The notes: a model not told the origin generated them from the letters alone. 54,187 nt of DNA from Thalassotalea sp. 42_200_T64 (GCA_002162925.1 MABC01000031.1:1-54187), one strand, 5' to 3'; positions 1 through 10,086 are shown, numbered from the stretch's first letter. A program made the numbers and translations.

Positions 1-1
1 G

Positions 2-148
2 ATCGGTGACTGGGAAGAATTAGAGTCAGAGTTGGTGGCGTGGGAAACTCGCAAAAATAAAGAAAAAGCATCTATAAATTGGATGTTTAATGTTGATAAA
101 GCACGTCAAAAACTTACACATGCCTATGATCAGCTCAATCAATCATAA
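2..148 (+). CDS. IS630-type transposase, C-terminal end (cut by the window edge)
   Basis: An open frame runs in from the left edge and ends at a TAA at 146-148, giving 48 residues. The segment ASINWMFNVDKAR followed by KLTHAY resembles the extreme C-terminus of IS630-family DDE transposases, where a tryptophan-containing 'INW' stretch precedes a short helix ending the protein. The catalytic residues would lie upstream, outside the window, so it cannot be judged whether the transposase is intact. No terminal inverted repeat or TA duplication was recognised just downstream. Its presence, with the decayed integrase that follows, marks the left end of the window as accessory DNA. The family call rests on a short tail. 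Confidence 0.6.
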   Translation: MGDWEELESELVAWETRKNKEKASINWMFNVDKARQKLTHAYDQLNQS

Positions 149-551
149 TTAATGAGTCAAGGTACTAGGACGTAAATAGTTAAATTTACTAGAGCTAATT
201 GGCATTAACTAATTCAGTAATACTAGAAAGTTTGATTATGCCTCCTTGCGCACTCTTCAACAGTTTTATTAAGTGGATATTATCCGGGTTTAATCACAGG
301 TTTTATCCGTCTGTCTGACAAAAAAATAAAAAACCACTTCATTTAGTTAATAAACATCAATAAGTCAGTCACTCTAATTTTACATCGCAGGCGAAATATG
401 GATTAAATCCACATTTCACGCATTTATATTTAATGAGTTAAAATCGGTGCTTTAGTTTAACTCACCAACGACTGGTTCTCGCTCACAGCAACCTGTGAGC
501 TTTTGATTACATTACGTTAAATCACTGAGGGACTCAAGTGTCATACCCTAC
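149..551. other. Non-coding gap with three consecutive hairpins
   Basis: No credible gene is seen between the transposase tail and the integrase remnant. The right half holds three stem-loops in about 110 bases. One at 391-421 is built around TGGATTAAATCCA with flanking GCGAAAT/ATTTCaCGC pairing. One at 435-463 pairs GAGTTAAA with TTTAACTC. One at 481-500 pairs GCTCACAG with CTGTGAGC around CAAC and is followed by TTTT, so it could be a weak rightward terminator. Their spacing suggests the edge of a mobile element or an untranslated RNA, but nothing in the sequence settles this. Confidence 0.4.
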
Positions 552-1792
552 TTAGTAATTGATAACATCAATTACTTTACATAACTCTTTCAAAGAAAAC
601 CTGTGAGTATATCTAGCAGTAATACCAAGCCCTTGAGTTTTATCGTGACCAACTATTTCTTGTACTAACTGAGGGAGTATATTGGCCTGAATAGCCTTGG
701 TTATGAATGTATGTCGAGTCGAATGAAATACGCGTTTTTATCCTATGTCATCAATTGTTTTCACCCCTGAATATTCTAATAACTTATGATTGAACCAGTC
801 AGTAATATGTTTAGTAACAAATACTGCATTACCAAAGATAAAGCCATCATTATTATTAATGCTATCCACAAATTCTATAAAGCTAAATCTACTAACTTCT
901 GGCTTATTGGTACTAACCTAACTGCATTATCAGTTTTTAATTTTTTCTCATCTTCATTAGTTATTTGAATATAGTAGCGCTCAATGTCGGGATGAAATTT
1001 AATATTCTTCTTTTGTAGATTAACTAACTCCCCTCTTCTTGCACCAGTATAAAATGCAAGCCTTGGTAGCCAATACTGCCACATCTCACCCTTAGCAGCC
1101 ATTTTAAATGCTCTTTTGGAGTCTTGGCTGCAACTTTATGTTTGTCTGAGATAATATCTCAGCTTTGTAATACCTTCCCATGACATAGAACTATAGGGTT
1201 TTATATTTTTTCTTGGTAAGTCCGCAATTCTTGATAGATACGTTTTCAAATCACGTGTTGTTATTTGGTTAACTGGCTTATCACCAGATATGAGCAAAAA
1301 TAAATTTTTATATCTAAGATAAGAATCACGCATTTTATCGGTAAGGCCTTTGCGCTGTATTTTATATTCAATCAATTGCTCATGAGTTTCTGAAAATAAA
1401 GGGCCAACTTTTTCTTTTTTGGCTTCAATAACTGGCTCTAATTGAACTGGCTTTAATTGAATAGGTAAGTCATTTAACAGCAGTTCAAATCTAGACTCTG
1501 AAAGTTGCTTAACTAATTTATTTAAGGCGGGCTTATCGCTTCTTTTAAGTGATTTTTGATAGCTGAATTGCTTCAGTGAGTTAATTACAGGTATGAATTG
1601 ATGTAGGCGTGAATATGCCTCATTTAAACTATCAGTGCGAAGGCTAAAGCGTATTTCAGTTTTATTTATTAAACGGATTGTTTTTTCTGGTAAGCGATAT
1701 CGAAAGTAATAAGTATTACTTCTAATTTCCAGATATGAAGGTAGTTTGCGGAATACTTGAGTAGTTTGGTTATGTATCAGTTTATGTAACAT
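552..1792 (-). pseudogene. Decayed tyrosine recombinase (phage/island-type integrase)
   Basis: Reading leftward, an intact N-terminal part (1792-1136, 218 aa) carries the SYLEIRSNTYYFRYRLP motif typical of integrases with a DUF6538-like start, followed by a SAM-like core-binding region. The catalytic half is broken. The part from about 1102 to 875 contains GARRGEL with the first catalytic arginine. The frame then shifts near 875, meets a TAA at 738-740, and finally gives HSTRHTF (the HxxR box, 711-725), IVGH and the nucleophile region ARYTHRF, ending at 552. Another frame change lies near 1100-1150. All catalytic residues (R, HxxR, H, Y) can still be found but not in one frame, so the protein is dead. 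It starts 60 bases beyond the 3' end of rnpB and reads away from it, the usual position of an island integrase next to its attachment site. Confidence 0.85.
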
Positions 1793-1824
1793 TAGTGGAC
1801 ATCTCCATATTGAGATGCCACTAA
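1790..1824 (-). promoter_or_regulatory. Hairpin covering the integrase ribosome binding site and start codon
   Basis: TTAGTGG plus CATCTC (1792-1805, one bulged base at 1799) pairs with GAGATG plus CCACTAA (1812-1824): a 13-bp stem with a six-base loop. In the leftward transcript the candidate Shine-Dalgarno GGAG and the first base of the ATG lie in the 3' arm, so folding would hide the start site. Alternatively it is an operator or a recombinase arm site. The structure is seen directly; its role is inferred. Confidence 0.5.
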
Positions 1825-1851
1825 ATCATTGTTTTGCATACGCAAAAATAT

Positions 1852-2268
1852 TAGTGAGTTGGCCGTATAAGCCGGGTTCTGTTACTTCTAATATAAATAC
1901 TAAAAGCGACAATCATTCGTCTAGGCCTTAAATCGCTCTAAGGCTCAAGCAACCTACCCGGTTCCAACGCGAGCCACGCCGTACGGAACCCTATTTGGTC
2001 TTGCTCCGGGTGGAGTTTACCCTGCTGCCAACTGTTACCAGCGGCCCGGTGCGCTCTTACCGCACCCTTTCAGCCTTACCTGTGCTGCTCTTATAAATAA
2101 GAATAGCCATCGGCGGTCTTCTCTCTGCTGCACTTGTCGTGGGCTTGCGCCCCCCAGGCGTTACCTGGCACCCTGCTCAATGGAGCCCGGACTTTCCTCC
2201 CCTCAATCTGTCTATCTAACGTTTACACAGTAGATACAACGATTAAGCAGCGATTGTCTGGCCAACTC
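1852..2268 (-). ncRNA. rnpB: RNase P RNA (catalytic subunit, M1 RNA)
   Basis: This is the RNA subunit of ribonuclease P, which trims the 5' leaders of tRNA precursors with protein RnpA. Read leftward, the ends pair as helix P1 (GAGTTGGCC at the 5' end with GGCCAACTC at 1856-1864). The conserved type A blocks appear in the right order: GGGGAGGAAAGTCCGGGCTCC, the GGTAACGCC segment, the P15 region GGTAAACTCCACCCGG, and AGAACCCGGCTTATA near the 3' end. Length is about 415 nt against 377 in E. coli. The 5' end is set by homology and by the promoter just upstream; the 3' end is good to a few bases. rsmI lies immediately upstream, a common gammaproteobacterial neighbour. Confidence 0.96.
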
Positions 2269-2303
2269 GACGCGCATTCTACCTGAAAGCGGCGCAGAGT
2301 AAA
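2269..2303 (-). promoter_or_regulatory. Promoter of rnpB
   Basis: Leftward, TTTACT (2298-2303) and TAGAAT (2276-2281) are 16 bases apart. The -10 box sits seven bases before the expected rnpB 5' end. It begins just past the rsmI stop codon, so rnpB probably has its own strong promoter. Confidence 0.6.
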
Positions 2304-2305
2304 AT

Positions 2306-3157
2306 CTATTCTTTCATATCTAAGGCGATTTGATACAAGGCATTTTTCTTTACGCCATGAATTTCAGCGGCGATGGCACAAGCTTTTTTCGGTTTCATTT
2401 CACCAAGTAATAGTTTTAAGGTTTTGATTGCTACCTCGGGTATGTCATTAGGATCGATATGCGCGCCTTCAATGATCAGTACCATTTCGCCCTTCAACTG
2501 ATTTGGATCTTGATTTAACCAAGCTAAAATATTGGCGGCGGTGTCAGCATGAATGGTTTCAAAGGTTTTTGTTAACTCTCTGGCGATAACGATTTGCCTG
2601 TCACCGCCCAACACCTCATTAATGTCTTGTACGGTATCAATAGCTCGCCTTGGTGCATCGTAAAACACCATAGTTCTTGGTTCACTGGCAAGGTCGTTCA
2701 GTTTGCTTTGGCGAGCACCAGATTTTGATGGTAAGAACCCCTCAAAAGTAAATCGGTCGGTGGGCAAACCGGCAACCGATAATGCCGCAATGGCAGCACA
2801 AGCGCCAGGGACGGGAACTACTGCAAGGTTTTGCTCTCTAAGGTAACGGACCACATGAAAACCGGGATCAGAAATCAGCGGTGTACCGGCATCAGAGACC
2901 AAAGCAATACTCTTGCCTTGCTGTAGTAGCTCGGCCACATATTCTTGCCTTTGACGCTCATTATGATCGTGCAAGGATAAAGTTTTATTCTTGATATTAT
3001 AGGCCGATAACAATCTGCCGGTGTGACGGGTATCTTCACAGGCGATTAAATCGACTTGGCTTAGCACTTCTATCGCCCGTTGGCTAAGATCTAATAAATT
3101 GCCTATCGGCGTTGCAACCACATAAAAAGTGCCAGGGTTTACAGTAATTTGACTCAT
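2306..3157 (-). CDS. rsmI: 16S rRNA (cytidine(1402)-2'-O)-methyltransferase RsmI
   Basis: RsmI uses S-adenosylmethionine to methylate the 2'-OH of C1402 in 16S rRNA, in the decoding centre; with RsmH this makes m4Cm1402. The 283 residues match the usual length. The N-terminus has the family signature VVATPIGNLLDLS (13-25) followed by EDTRHTGRLL, and VSDAGTPLISDPG (88-99) forms the cofactor pocket of this tetrapyrrole-methylase fold. The gene is divergent from lpoA with about 90 bases between the starts, as in E. coli (yraL/yraM). Confidence 0.96.
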   Translation of the reverse strand: MSQITVNPGTFYVVATPIGNLLDLSQRAIEVLSQVDLIACEDTRHTGRLLSAYNIKNKTLSLHDHNERQRQEYVAELLQQGKSIALVSDAGTPLISDPGFHVVRYLREQNLAVVPVPGACAAIAALSVAGLPTDRFTFEGFLPSKSGARQSKLNDLASEPRTMVFYDAPRRAIDTVQDINEVLGGDRQIVIARELTKTFETIHADTAANILAWLNQDPNQLKGEMVLIIEGAHIDPNDIPEVAIKTLKLLLGEMKPKKACAIAAEIHGVKKNALYQIALDMKE

Positions 3158-3246
3158 AAATATTTATACCAAGTTAAAGACAGCTATTGCTCAACAGCGA
3201 GCAGGCATTTATTATAATACTAATTATATTTACGGACCAATTGCCG

Positions 3247-5182
3247 GTGACAAAAATTATCCATTCAATTAGCAAATTTCCATTATTTCTTTGTTTTTGC
3301 TTAGTAACCTTGCTTTTTGGTTGTAGCACACCAACAACTGACAAAAAAATAACACCGCCGCCAGTTCCCAACGAACAGATTGAAGTCATTGCGGAAACCC
3401 AATTAAGTGGTGATAGATTAGTTGCCAAGGCCAAAAATGAAGGAAACCAGCAAGCAATCATTTTTCTTTTACAAGCCGCAACGCAGTACATTAAAGAACA
3501 ACAATTGGCAAAGGCCCTGCATATTAGTGCGCAATTGCGAAAACTGCCTTTAACCTTAGGTCAAAACAATTATAACCAATTAAATATCGCTCAAGTATTG
3601 TTTGAATCTGGCGAAGTTGAATTGGCGGCAAAACAATTACTAGAAATTGAGACCCGTACCCCGTCTAAGCGCCATTTATTCTTATTAGCCAACATTAAAG
3701 TCCAGCAAGGCTTATTGGTAAAAGGCATTATTAGTTACCTCAATTATTACCAGCAATTCCCTTTTACCGAAACTGAGCAAGTTTACTACCTGAATTCATT
3801 GTTTGCACAATTAACGCCGTGGCAATATAAGGCATTAGAGAAATCTAGTGTAACGCATTTACCCGGCTGGCTAGCCTTTGCTAAAATCGTGGCGGAATAT
3901 GGCCATGAGTCGAAAAACTTAAATAGCAACTTAAGCAAATGGCAGCGCAGTTACCCTGCTCACCCAGCAAAGGTATTAGTAGCCAATTTAAACAGCAAGG
4001 GGGTAGAGTTCAACAGCAGTCCAATTGAAAACATAAGTGTGCTATTGCCTTTATCGGGGCGAGAAGAGTCATTAGGAAAAACCATTCAAGCTGGCATACT
4101 CGCCGCATATCAGTTACAAGATTCAAATGCAGGAAAGCAGCGCAATCTTCGCTTTTATGATAGCAATGCAAAACCGATGGACGAAATCGTTGCTAAGCTA
4201 CACCTGCAGCAACCTGATTTTGTGATCGGCCCCTTACTAAAGCAACATGTTGATGATTATTTGCTCGCCGATGGCAGCGCTCTAACCGTTGCGACTGAGA
4301 ATGACAAAGTTGCGTTAACCAATACAATCGTCAAGAAAACTAACGCAGTCTTAGTGCCAAAAGAGCACACCTGGACCACACTATTATTGAATTTGCCAGA
4401 GCAAGGGCAATTAACCGAACAACAATTTGCCCTATCCATGCTGCCAGAAGACGAGGCAAAACAAGCCGCCTTTTCATTAAGTCAAAAAGGCTTTAACAGT
4501 GCTATCATCCTCAGCCAAAATACCGCGATTGGCAAACGTATGGCAACAAGCTTTGCCCAGCAATGGCAATTACAAACTGGAACGAAGCCAAGCGTAATAT
4601 ATTACCCAAGCGGTAAACAAATGCAAACCGTGGTAAAAAAAGGTCTGGATGTTCACCTCTCCGATGAACGTATTTCCTTAATGCGCAATCGCATCAAAGA
4701 AAATCTGAAAGCAGAAGCACGAAATCGTCGTGATATCGATATGATCTATATCTTTGCTACACCCGATCAAGCAAGGTTGTTAAAGCCCTATATCGATGTA
4801 AATATTAGTCCTTTTGCCAATGCAATACCTATGTATGCCAGCTCTCGTAGCCATAATATTGACTCAAATAGTAACACCCGTCGCGACTTAAATGGCTTAA
4901 CCTTCACTGAGATCCCCTGGTTGCTCAATGCCAGGCAAGTGAATCAAAATTTGGCGATTGAAGCCAAACAACTTTGGCCAGCTCGCAGCAGTCAATTGGA
5001 ACGTATTTATGCCATGGGTATCGACAGTATGCAGTTAGTGGATAAAGTACATAATATGCAGTTAATTCCTATGTTACGCTATAAAGGTGAAACGGGTACA
5101 TTACAGATGAACGCGAACCGTATTATCAGCCGCAGTTTTTCCTGGGGTAAATACCGCTCATCGAGAGTGCAAAGTATCAACC

Positions 5183-5190
<8 letters not shown>
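3247..5190 (+). CDS. lpoA: Penicillin-binding protein activator LpoA (outer-membrane lipoprotein)
   Basis: LpoA is an outer-membrane lipoprotein that reaches through the periplasm to stimulate the transpeptidase of PBP1A. I place the start at GTG 3247, giving 647 residues with a compact lipoprotein signal and lipobox LFGC (acylated Cys about 26). An ATG at 3187 in the same frame would add 20 residues ahead of this signal and fits less well. The N-terminal part is helical and TPR-like. From about residue 260 (ISVLLPLSGREESLGKTIQ) the chain resembles the periplasmic-binding-protein fold of the LpoA C-terminal domain. It begins the lpoA-yraN-diaA-dolP cluster and overlaps yraN by 8 bases. Confidence 0.93.
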
Positions 5191-6156
<966 letters not shown>

Positions 6157-6186
6157 TTTGAACCCTTTAGAAATAGAAGTATCACC

Positions 6187-6750
6187 ATGAAAAAAATAGC
6201 CATCGCATTAATCAGTTTAACTTTACTGCAAGGTTGCGCCGTCGCCTTGTTAGCGGGTGCCGGGGCCGGTGCCGCATCGTATAATGATCGCCGTACTTTA
6301 GGCTCACAAGTTGATGACCAGTCGATTGAAGTGAAAGCCTATAGTTTGATTGCCAATGATAAGGCCCTTGATGAACAAACCAGAATCCAGGTAGTTAGCC
6401 TAAATGGCACGGTTTTGGTGGTTGGCCAGGCACTAACAGCACAATTAAAAGATAAAGTGATTAAAACGATTTCAGGAATTCAGGGCATAACTAAACTGCA
6501 TGATCAGATTCGCATTGCCCGTTTGACCACTATCGGCACACGCACCAGTGACACCTGGCTTACCACGAAAGTAAAAACAGAATTATTAGCGTCTGATAAA
6601 ATTGACGGCACCGCCATTAAAGTGGTTACCGAAGATTCTGAAGTGTTTCTGATGGGCTTAGTGAAAGGCAATGAAGCAAATGTCGCCGTAAATATTGCTC
6701 GTAATATCACTGGCGTTGCCCGTGTCTATAAGGCGTTCCAGGTAATTTAG
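6187..6750 (+). CDS. dolP: Outer-membrane lipoprotein DolP with two BON domains
   Basis: DolP (YraP) is an outer-membrane lipoprotein that binds anionic phospholipid, gathers at division sites and supports BAM function and envelope integrity. The 187 residues start with a lipoprotein signal whose lipobox LQGC acylates Cys17. A glycine/alanine-rich linker and the family motif YNDRRTLGSQVDD follow, then two BON domains (about 45-115 and 120-187), each with the conserved central glycine region. It is the last gene of the cluster and ends in a clear terminator. Confidence 0.94.
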   Translation: MKKIAIALISLTLLQGCAVALLAGAGAGAASYNDRRTLGSQVDDQSIEVKAYSLIANDKALDEQTRIQVVSLNGTVLVVGQALTAQLKDKVIKTISGIQGITKLHDQIRIARLTTIGTRTSDTWLTTKVKTELLASDKIDGTAIKVVTEDSEVFLMGLVKGNEANVAVNIARNITGVARVYKAFQVI

Positions 6751-6761
6751 AGACGAGAAAT

Positions 6762-6791
6762 AAAAAAGCCGGTCGTTAGACCGGCTTTTTT
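6762..6791. terminator. Bidirectional intrinsic terminator between dolP and sspB
   Basis: GCCGGTC and GACCGGC pair around GTTA. The stem is flanked by six A on the left and six T on the right, so it can stop rightward dolP transcripts and leftward sspB transcripts. Confidence 0.93.
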
Positions 6792-6831
6792 GTGTTCTCA
6801 GAAAAGTAATTAGCAATTACTTTTAAACAAC

Positions 6832-7239
6832 TTATTTAACGATAGATAAACTCGGCTTGCCTTTCTTTTCCGGCTTAACGGCCTCAGCGTCTTTAATGTC
6901 AGCTGAATCTGCTTCAGGATAATCAACAGCAAAAGATGAACCAACACCATTTTCTCTGGCATATATCGCGCCTACGGCTTCGAAAGGAACATATAATTGT
7001 TGCACTTTGCCACCAAAGCGAGCCGAAAACTCGATAACCTCGCCAGTCATTGAAATTGCTCCCACAGATCCAGGGGTGATATTCAAAACGATTTGGCCAT
7101 CTTCAATATATTGCTCTGGTACCATTACATTTGGGTAATTGGCATCAACGGCAATATATGGCGTTAGCTCGTTATCTAAAATCCAATCGTAAAAAGCCCT
7201 AATTAAATAGGGCTTATTTGACGTCATTGCTACAGACAT
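6832..7239 (-). CDS. sspB: ClpXP protease specificity-enhancing factor SspB
   Basis: SspB tethers ssrA-tagged proteins from stalled ribosomes, and the RseA fragment, to ClpXP. The 135 residues hold the SspB fold (KPYLIRAFYDWILDNELTPY near the N-terminus, then PEQYIEDGQIVLNI and ISMTGEVIEFSARFGG). After an acidic linker the C-terminus ends in KKGKPSLSIVK, matching the ClpX-binding tail of the family. It follows sspA by nine bases in the same transcript. Confidence 0.96.
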   Translation of the reverse strand: MSVAMTSNKPYLIRAFYDWILDNELTPYIAVDANYPNVMVPEQYIEDGQIVLNITPGSVGAISMTGEVIEFSARFGGKVQQLYVPFEAVGAIYARENGVGSSFAVDYPEADSADIKDAEAVKPEKKGKPSLSIVK

Positions 7240-7248
7240 AAACGGATA

Positions 7249-7890
7249 TTATGCTGGACGACCAAAACGTAATTCACGTTCTGATTCGGTTAATGACGCC
7301 TGGAATGAGTCACGATCAAATAAACGTAACATGTAGTTTTTCAATTCTTTACTACCTTGACCTGATAATTCAATACCAAAAGCAGGTAAACGCCATAATA
7401 GCGGAGCAAGATAACAATCCACCAGACTAAATTCTTCACTCATAAAATATGGCGCTTCATTTAACACCGGCGCAATACTTAATAAGCTCTCACGTAAATC
7501 TTGACGTGCTTTATCAGCATCTTCAGCTGAACCTGAAATAATCGTTAGTGCAAGGCTATACCAATCACTTTCAATACGATGCATCATCAAACGGCTACGA
7601 CCACGAGCTACAGGGTATACCGGCATTAATGGTGGATGTGGGAAACGCTCATCCAAATATTCCATGATGATTTTAGCTTCATAAAGAGCTAATTCACGGT
7701 CAATTAAAGTAGGGACGGTTCCGTATGGATTTAAGTCGATTAAATCTTCAGGTAAGTTATCCATTTCGACTAAATGAATATCAACACCTACGCCTTTTTC
7801 AGCTAAGACGATACGAGTTTGGTGACTATACATATCATCATCGTGTGAAAACAGAGTCATTACCGAACGTTTGTTGGCGGCTACAGCCAT
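7249..7890 (-). CDS. sspA: Stringent starvation protein A (GST-fold RNA polymerase-associated factor)
   Basis: SspA binds RNA polymerase holoenzyme and alters promoter choice during starvation and acid stress. The 213 residues (E. coli 212) have a thioredoxin-like N-terminal half (RSVMTLFSHDDDMYSHQTRI, NPYGTVPTLIDREL) and a helical GST C-terminal half. A longer frame begins at 7935, but the ATG at 7890 has GGAGG at good distance. The longer start would also lie upstream of the likely -10 box at 7922-7927, so the shorter form is chosen. Confidence 0.96.
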   Translation of the reverse strand: MAVAANKRSVMTLFSHDDDMYSHQTRIVLAEKGVGVDIHLVEMDNLPEDLIDLNPYGTVPTLIDRELALYEAKIIMEYLDERFPHPPLMPVYPVARGRSRLMMHRIESDWYSLALTIISGSAEDADKARQDLRESLLSIAPVLNEAPYFMSEEFSLVDCYLAPLLWRLPAFGIELSGQGSKELKNYMLRLFDRDSFQASLTESERELRFGRPA

Positions 7891-7916
7891 ATATCCTCCA
7901 AAGAGTTTGTCAAATC

Positions 7917-7940
7917 GTTGTATTATACAATACAACTATG
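7917..7940 (-). promoter_or_regulatory. sspA promoter region with a perfect 8-bp inverted repeat on the -10
   Basis: TATAAT (7922-7927, read leftward) is a consensus -10. It is embedded in GTTGTATTATACAATACAAC (7917-7936), whose two 8-base arms pair perfectly around four bases. A weak -35 (TTTGCA or TTGCAC) lies 15-16 bases upstream. The dyad could be an operator or merely the start of the transcript. Confidence 0.5.
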
Positions 7941-7994
7941 TAGTGCAAATTTTGCGACAAAGTCATAACTAACATTTTAATTGTATTAGTTACA

Positions 7995-8045
7995 ACAAAG
8001 GGGCTATCTACTAATATCACTTACCAGTGACAAAAGTATAGCCCC
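7995..8045 (-). terminator. Terminator of the petABC operon
   Basis: Leftward, GGGGCTAT (8038-8045) pairs with ATAGCCCC (8000-8007), with an inner TCACT/AGTGA stem, followed by TTTGTTG. It lies just beyond the petC stop and before the sspA promoter. Confidence 0.65.
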
Positions 8046-8071
8046 AAATTTATGATCTTAAGATAAAAATA

Positions 8072-8821
8072 TTAGTGCACGTCGCGCCAATATTCTTTCT
8101 TCAATAAGTAACTAAAGATAAATAGGATCACTAAGAAACCCAGTACCCAGTAACCTAAGCGGTGACGCTCAAGTTTACTTGGTTCACCGGTATATTCTAA
8201 AAAGTTAACTAAATCGCGAACCATTACGTCGTATTCAGCAGGCGTTAATTCGCCCGGCTGAGTAAGAACAAGATCCGAATTAGCAAGCGGGTGTTGTTCT
8301 TTCGTTGGTAATTTCAACATTGCTTTCGCGTCCGCTGTTAACTCTTGAACACCCTGCAACTGTTGGAATACATGTGGCATGCCTACATCTTTAAATGCCG
8401 TATTGTTAACGCCAAATGGACGTTCACTGTCGCTGTAAAAAGAACGAAGGTAGGTGTATAACCAGTCGCTACTTCTAAAACGAGTCACCAATGTTAAATC
8501 TGGTGGTGCAGTACCAAACCAGGCAGCAGCTTCTTTTTTCGGCATAGTATTGGTTATATGATCACCAGGCTTTTCACCGGTGAACATTAACGTGGCAATG
8601 CCTTCTTCTTCATCGATGTCTAAATCAGCGAAAGTACGATTGTAACGTTGATATTGAAGTTGATGACAACCTAAACAATAGTTTACATATGTGCTTGCAC
8701 CGTTACGTAAAGATTGTTTATCAGTAATATCATTGTTGGCGTGATCTAATGGAGCACCACCACCCGATGCTAATACCAGACTAGGCACTAGCGTTAATAG
8801 AGCAATTATTATTTTTTTCAT
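8072..8821 (-). CDS. petC: Cytochrome c1 of the bc1 complex
   Basis: Cytochrome c1 takes electrons from the Rieske protein and passes them to a soluble cytochrome c in the respiratory bc1 complex. The 249 residues start with a Sec signal (cleavage near LVLASG). The covalent haem site is CLGCH at 49-53, the likely axial methionine lies in the MPHVFQQL region, and a single C-terminal membrane helix (YWVLGFLVILFIFSYLL) precedes KKEYWRDVH. The start codon overlaps the petB stop by one base (8821), so the two are coupled. Confidence 0.96.
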   Translation of the reverse strand: MKKIIIALLTLVPSLVLASGGGAPLDHANNDITDKQSLRNGASTYVNYCLGCHQLQYQRYNRTFADLDIDEEEGIATLMFTGEKPGDHITNTMPKKEAAAWFGTAPPDLTLVTRFRSSDWLYTYLRSFYSDSERPFGVNNTAFKDVGMPHVFQQLQGVQELTADAKAMLKLPTKEQHPLANSDLVLTQPGELTPAEYDVMVRDLVNFLEYTGEPSKLERHRLGYWVLGFLVILFIFSYLLKKEYWRDVH

Positions 8822-10086
8822 TATTTAGTTACCCTTTCTGGAACTGGCTTGGTGTTCTCATTATTAGAGTAGAACCAAAGCGCAATGAAGAAACCAAAAT
8901 AACCAAGCGTGGCAATTCGACCAATCAAGTTTGCAAGTTCCGATGCAGGCATCGTACCTAATACACCTAACACGATGAAACAAACAGTAAACTGAACCAA
9001 GTTAACAAAGTGTGCCTTGCTGCGGAAGCGGAACGATTTAACGGTGCCGCGATCGAACCATGGCAGCGCAAATAACATACCGATAGCCGCGAACATGCCT
9101 AACATCCCGATTAATTTATCTGGGATAACTCGTAAAATGGTGTAGAACGGACCAAAATACCATACTGGCACTATGTGCTCCGGAGTTTTCAAACCATTGG
9201 CAGGTGTAAAGTTTGGCGCCTCAAGGAAGTAACCACCACCTTCTGGAGCAAAGAACATTACCCAGCAAAACAGTATTAAGAAGCCAACAACACCCATAAT
9301 GTCTTTCACTGAATAGTAAGGATGGAATGGTATCGCATCAACAATATCGTACTTATCTGTATAAACTTTATGGAAGGCAAATTTACTTTTCTCGCTGTCA
9401 GCAACTGACCCTTTCTTCTTCTTAATGTCGGTACCTTCAGGGTTATTAGAGCCCACTTCGTGTAACGCTAAGATGTGCAAGAACACAAGAATAACCAATA
9501 CCAGTGGTAAAGCAATAACGTGCAGAGCAAAGAAACGGTTTAACGTTGCACCAGAGATAACATAGTCACCACGGATCCAAGTCGTTAAGTCATCGCCAAT
9601 CACAGGTATTGCGCCAAATAATGAGATAATTACCTGTGCGCCCCAGTAACTCATGTTACCCCAAGGCAATAAGTAACCCATGAATGCTTCAGCCATCAAT
9701 ACTAGGTAAATCAACATACCAAATATCCATAGCAATTCACGTGGTTTTTGGTATGAACCGTACATTAGGCCACGGTACATGTGCAAATAAACAACGATGA
9801 AAAACGCCGATGCACCAGTTGAATGCATGTAACGTAATAGCCAACCGTAATCGACATCACGCATGATGTATTCAACAGAAGCAAACGCCCCTTCACCCGA
9901 AGGTTCATAGTTCATTGTTAACCAGATACCGGTCACGATCTGATTTACCAGTACTAACATGGCTAGTGAGCCAAAGAAGTACCAGAAGTTAAAGTTTTTC
10001 GGTGCTGGATACTGAGCTAAATGCTTGTTCCATGCATCGGTAACCGGTAAACGCTTGTCGATCCAAGCCATAAAATTAGCTAACAT
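8821..10086 (-). CDS. petB: Cytochrome b of the bc1 complex
   Basis: The membrane subunit that holds haems bL and bH and the two quinone sites of the Q cycle. The 421 residues give about eight membrane helices. The haem-ligand histidines lie in LRYMHSTGASAFFIVVYLH and in FALHVIALPLVLVILVFLH, each pair 13-14 residues apart. The PVWYFGPFYTILR segment corresponds to the conserved Qo-site 'PEWY'-type motif, here with V in place of E. It overlaps petA by one base upstream and petC by one base downstream. Confidence 0.96.
   Translation of the reverse strand: MLANFMAWIDKRLPVTDAWNKHLAQYPAPKNFNFWYFFGSLAMLVLVNQIVTGIWLTMNYEPSGEGAFASVEYIMRDVDYGWLLRYMHSTGASAFFIVVYLHMYRGLMYGSYQKPRELLWIFGMLIYLVLMAEAFMGYLLPWGNMSYWGAQVIISLFGAIPVIGDDLTTWIRGDYVISGATLNRFFALHVIALPLVLVILVFLHILALHEVGSNNPEGTDIKKKKGSVADSEKSKFAFHKVYTDKYDIVDAIPFHPYYSVKDIMGVVGFLILFCWVMFFAPEGGGYFLEAPNFTPANGLKTPEHIVPVWYFGPFYTILRVIPDKLIGMLGMFAAIGMLFALPWFDRGTVKSFRFRSKAHFVNLVQFTVCFIVLGVLGTMPASELANLIGRIATLGYFGFFIALWFYSNNENTKPVPERVTK

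Noticed and set aside
786-968. 60-codon rightward frame
   Set aside because: It lies antisense to the integrase remnant, which explains the sequence better.
875-1102. 75-codon leftward frame as a separate small gene
   Set aside because: It contains GARRGEL, the first catalytic arginine block of the broken integrase, so it is a piece of that pseudogene.
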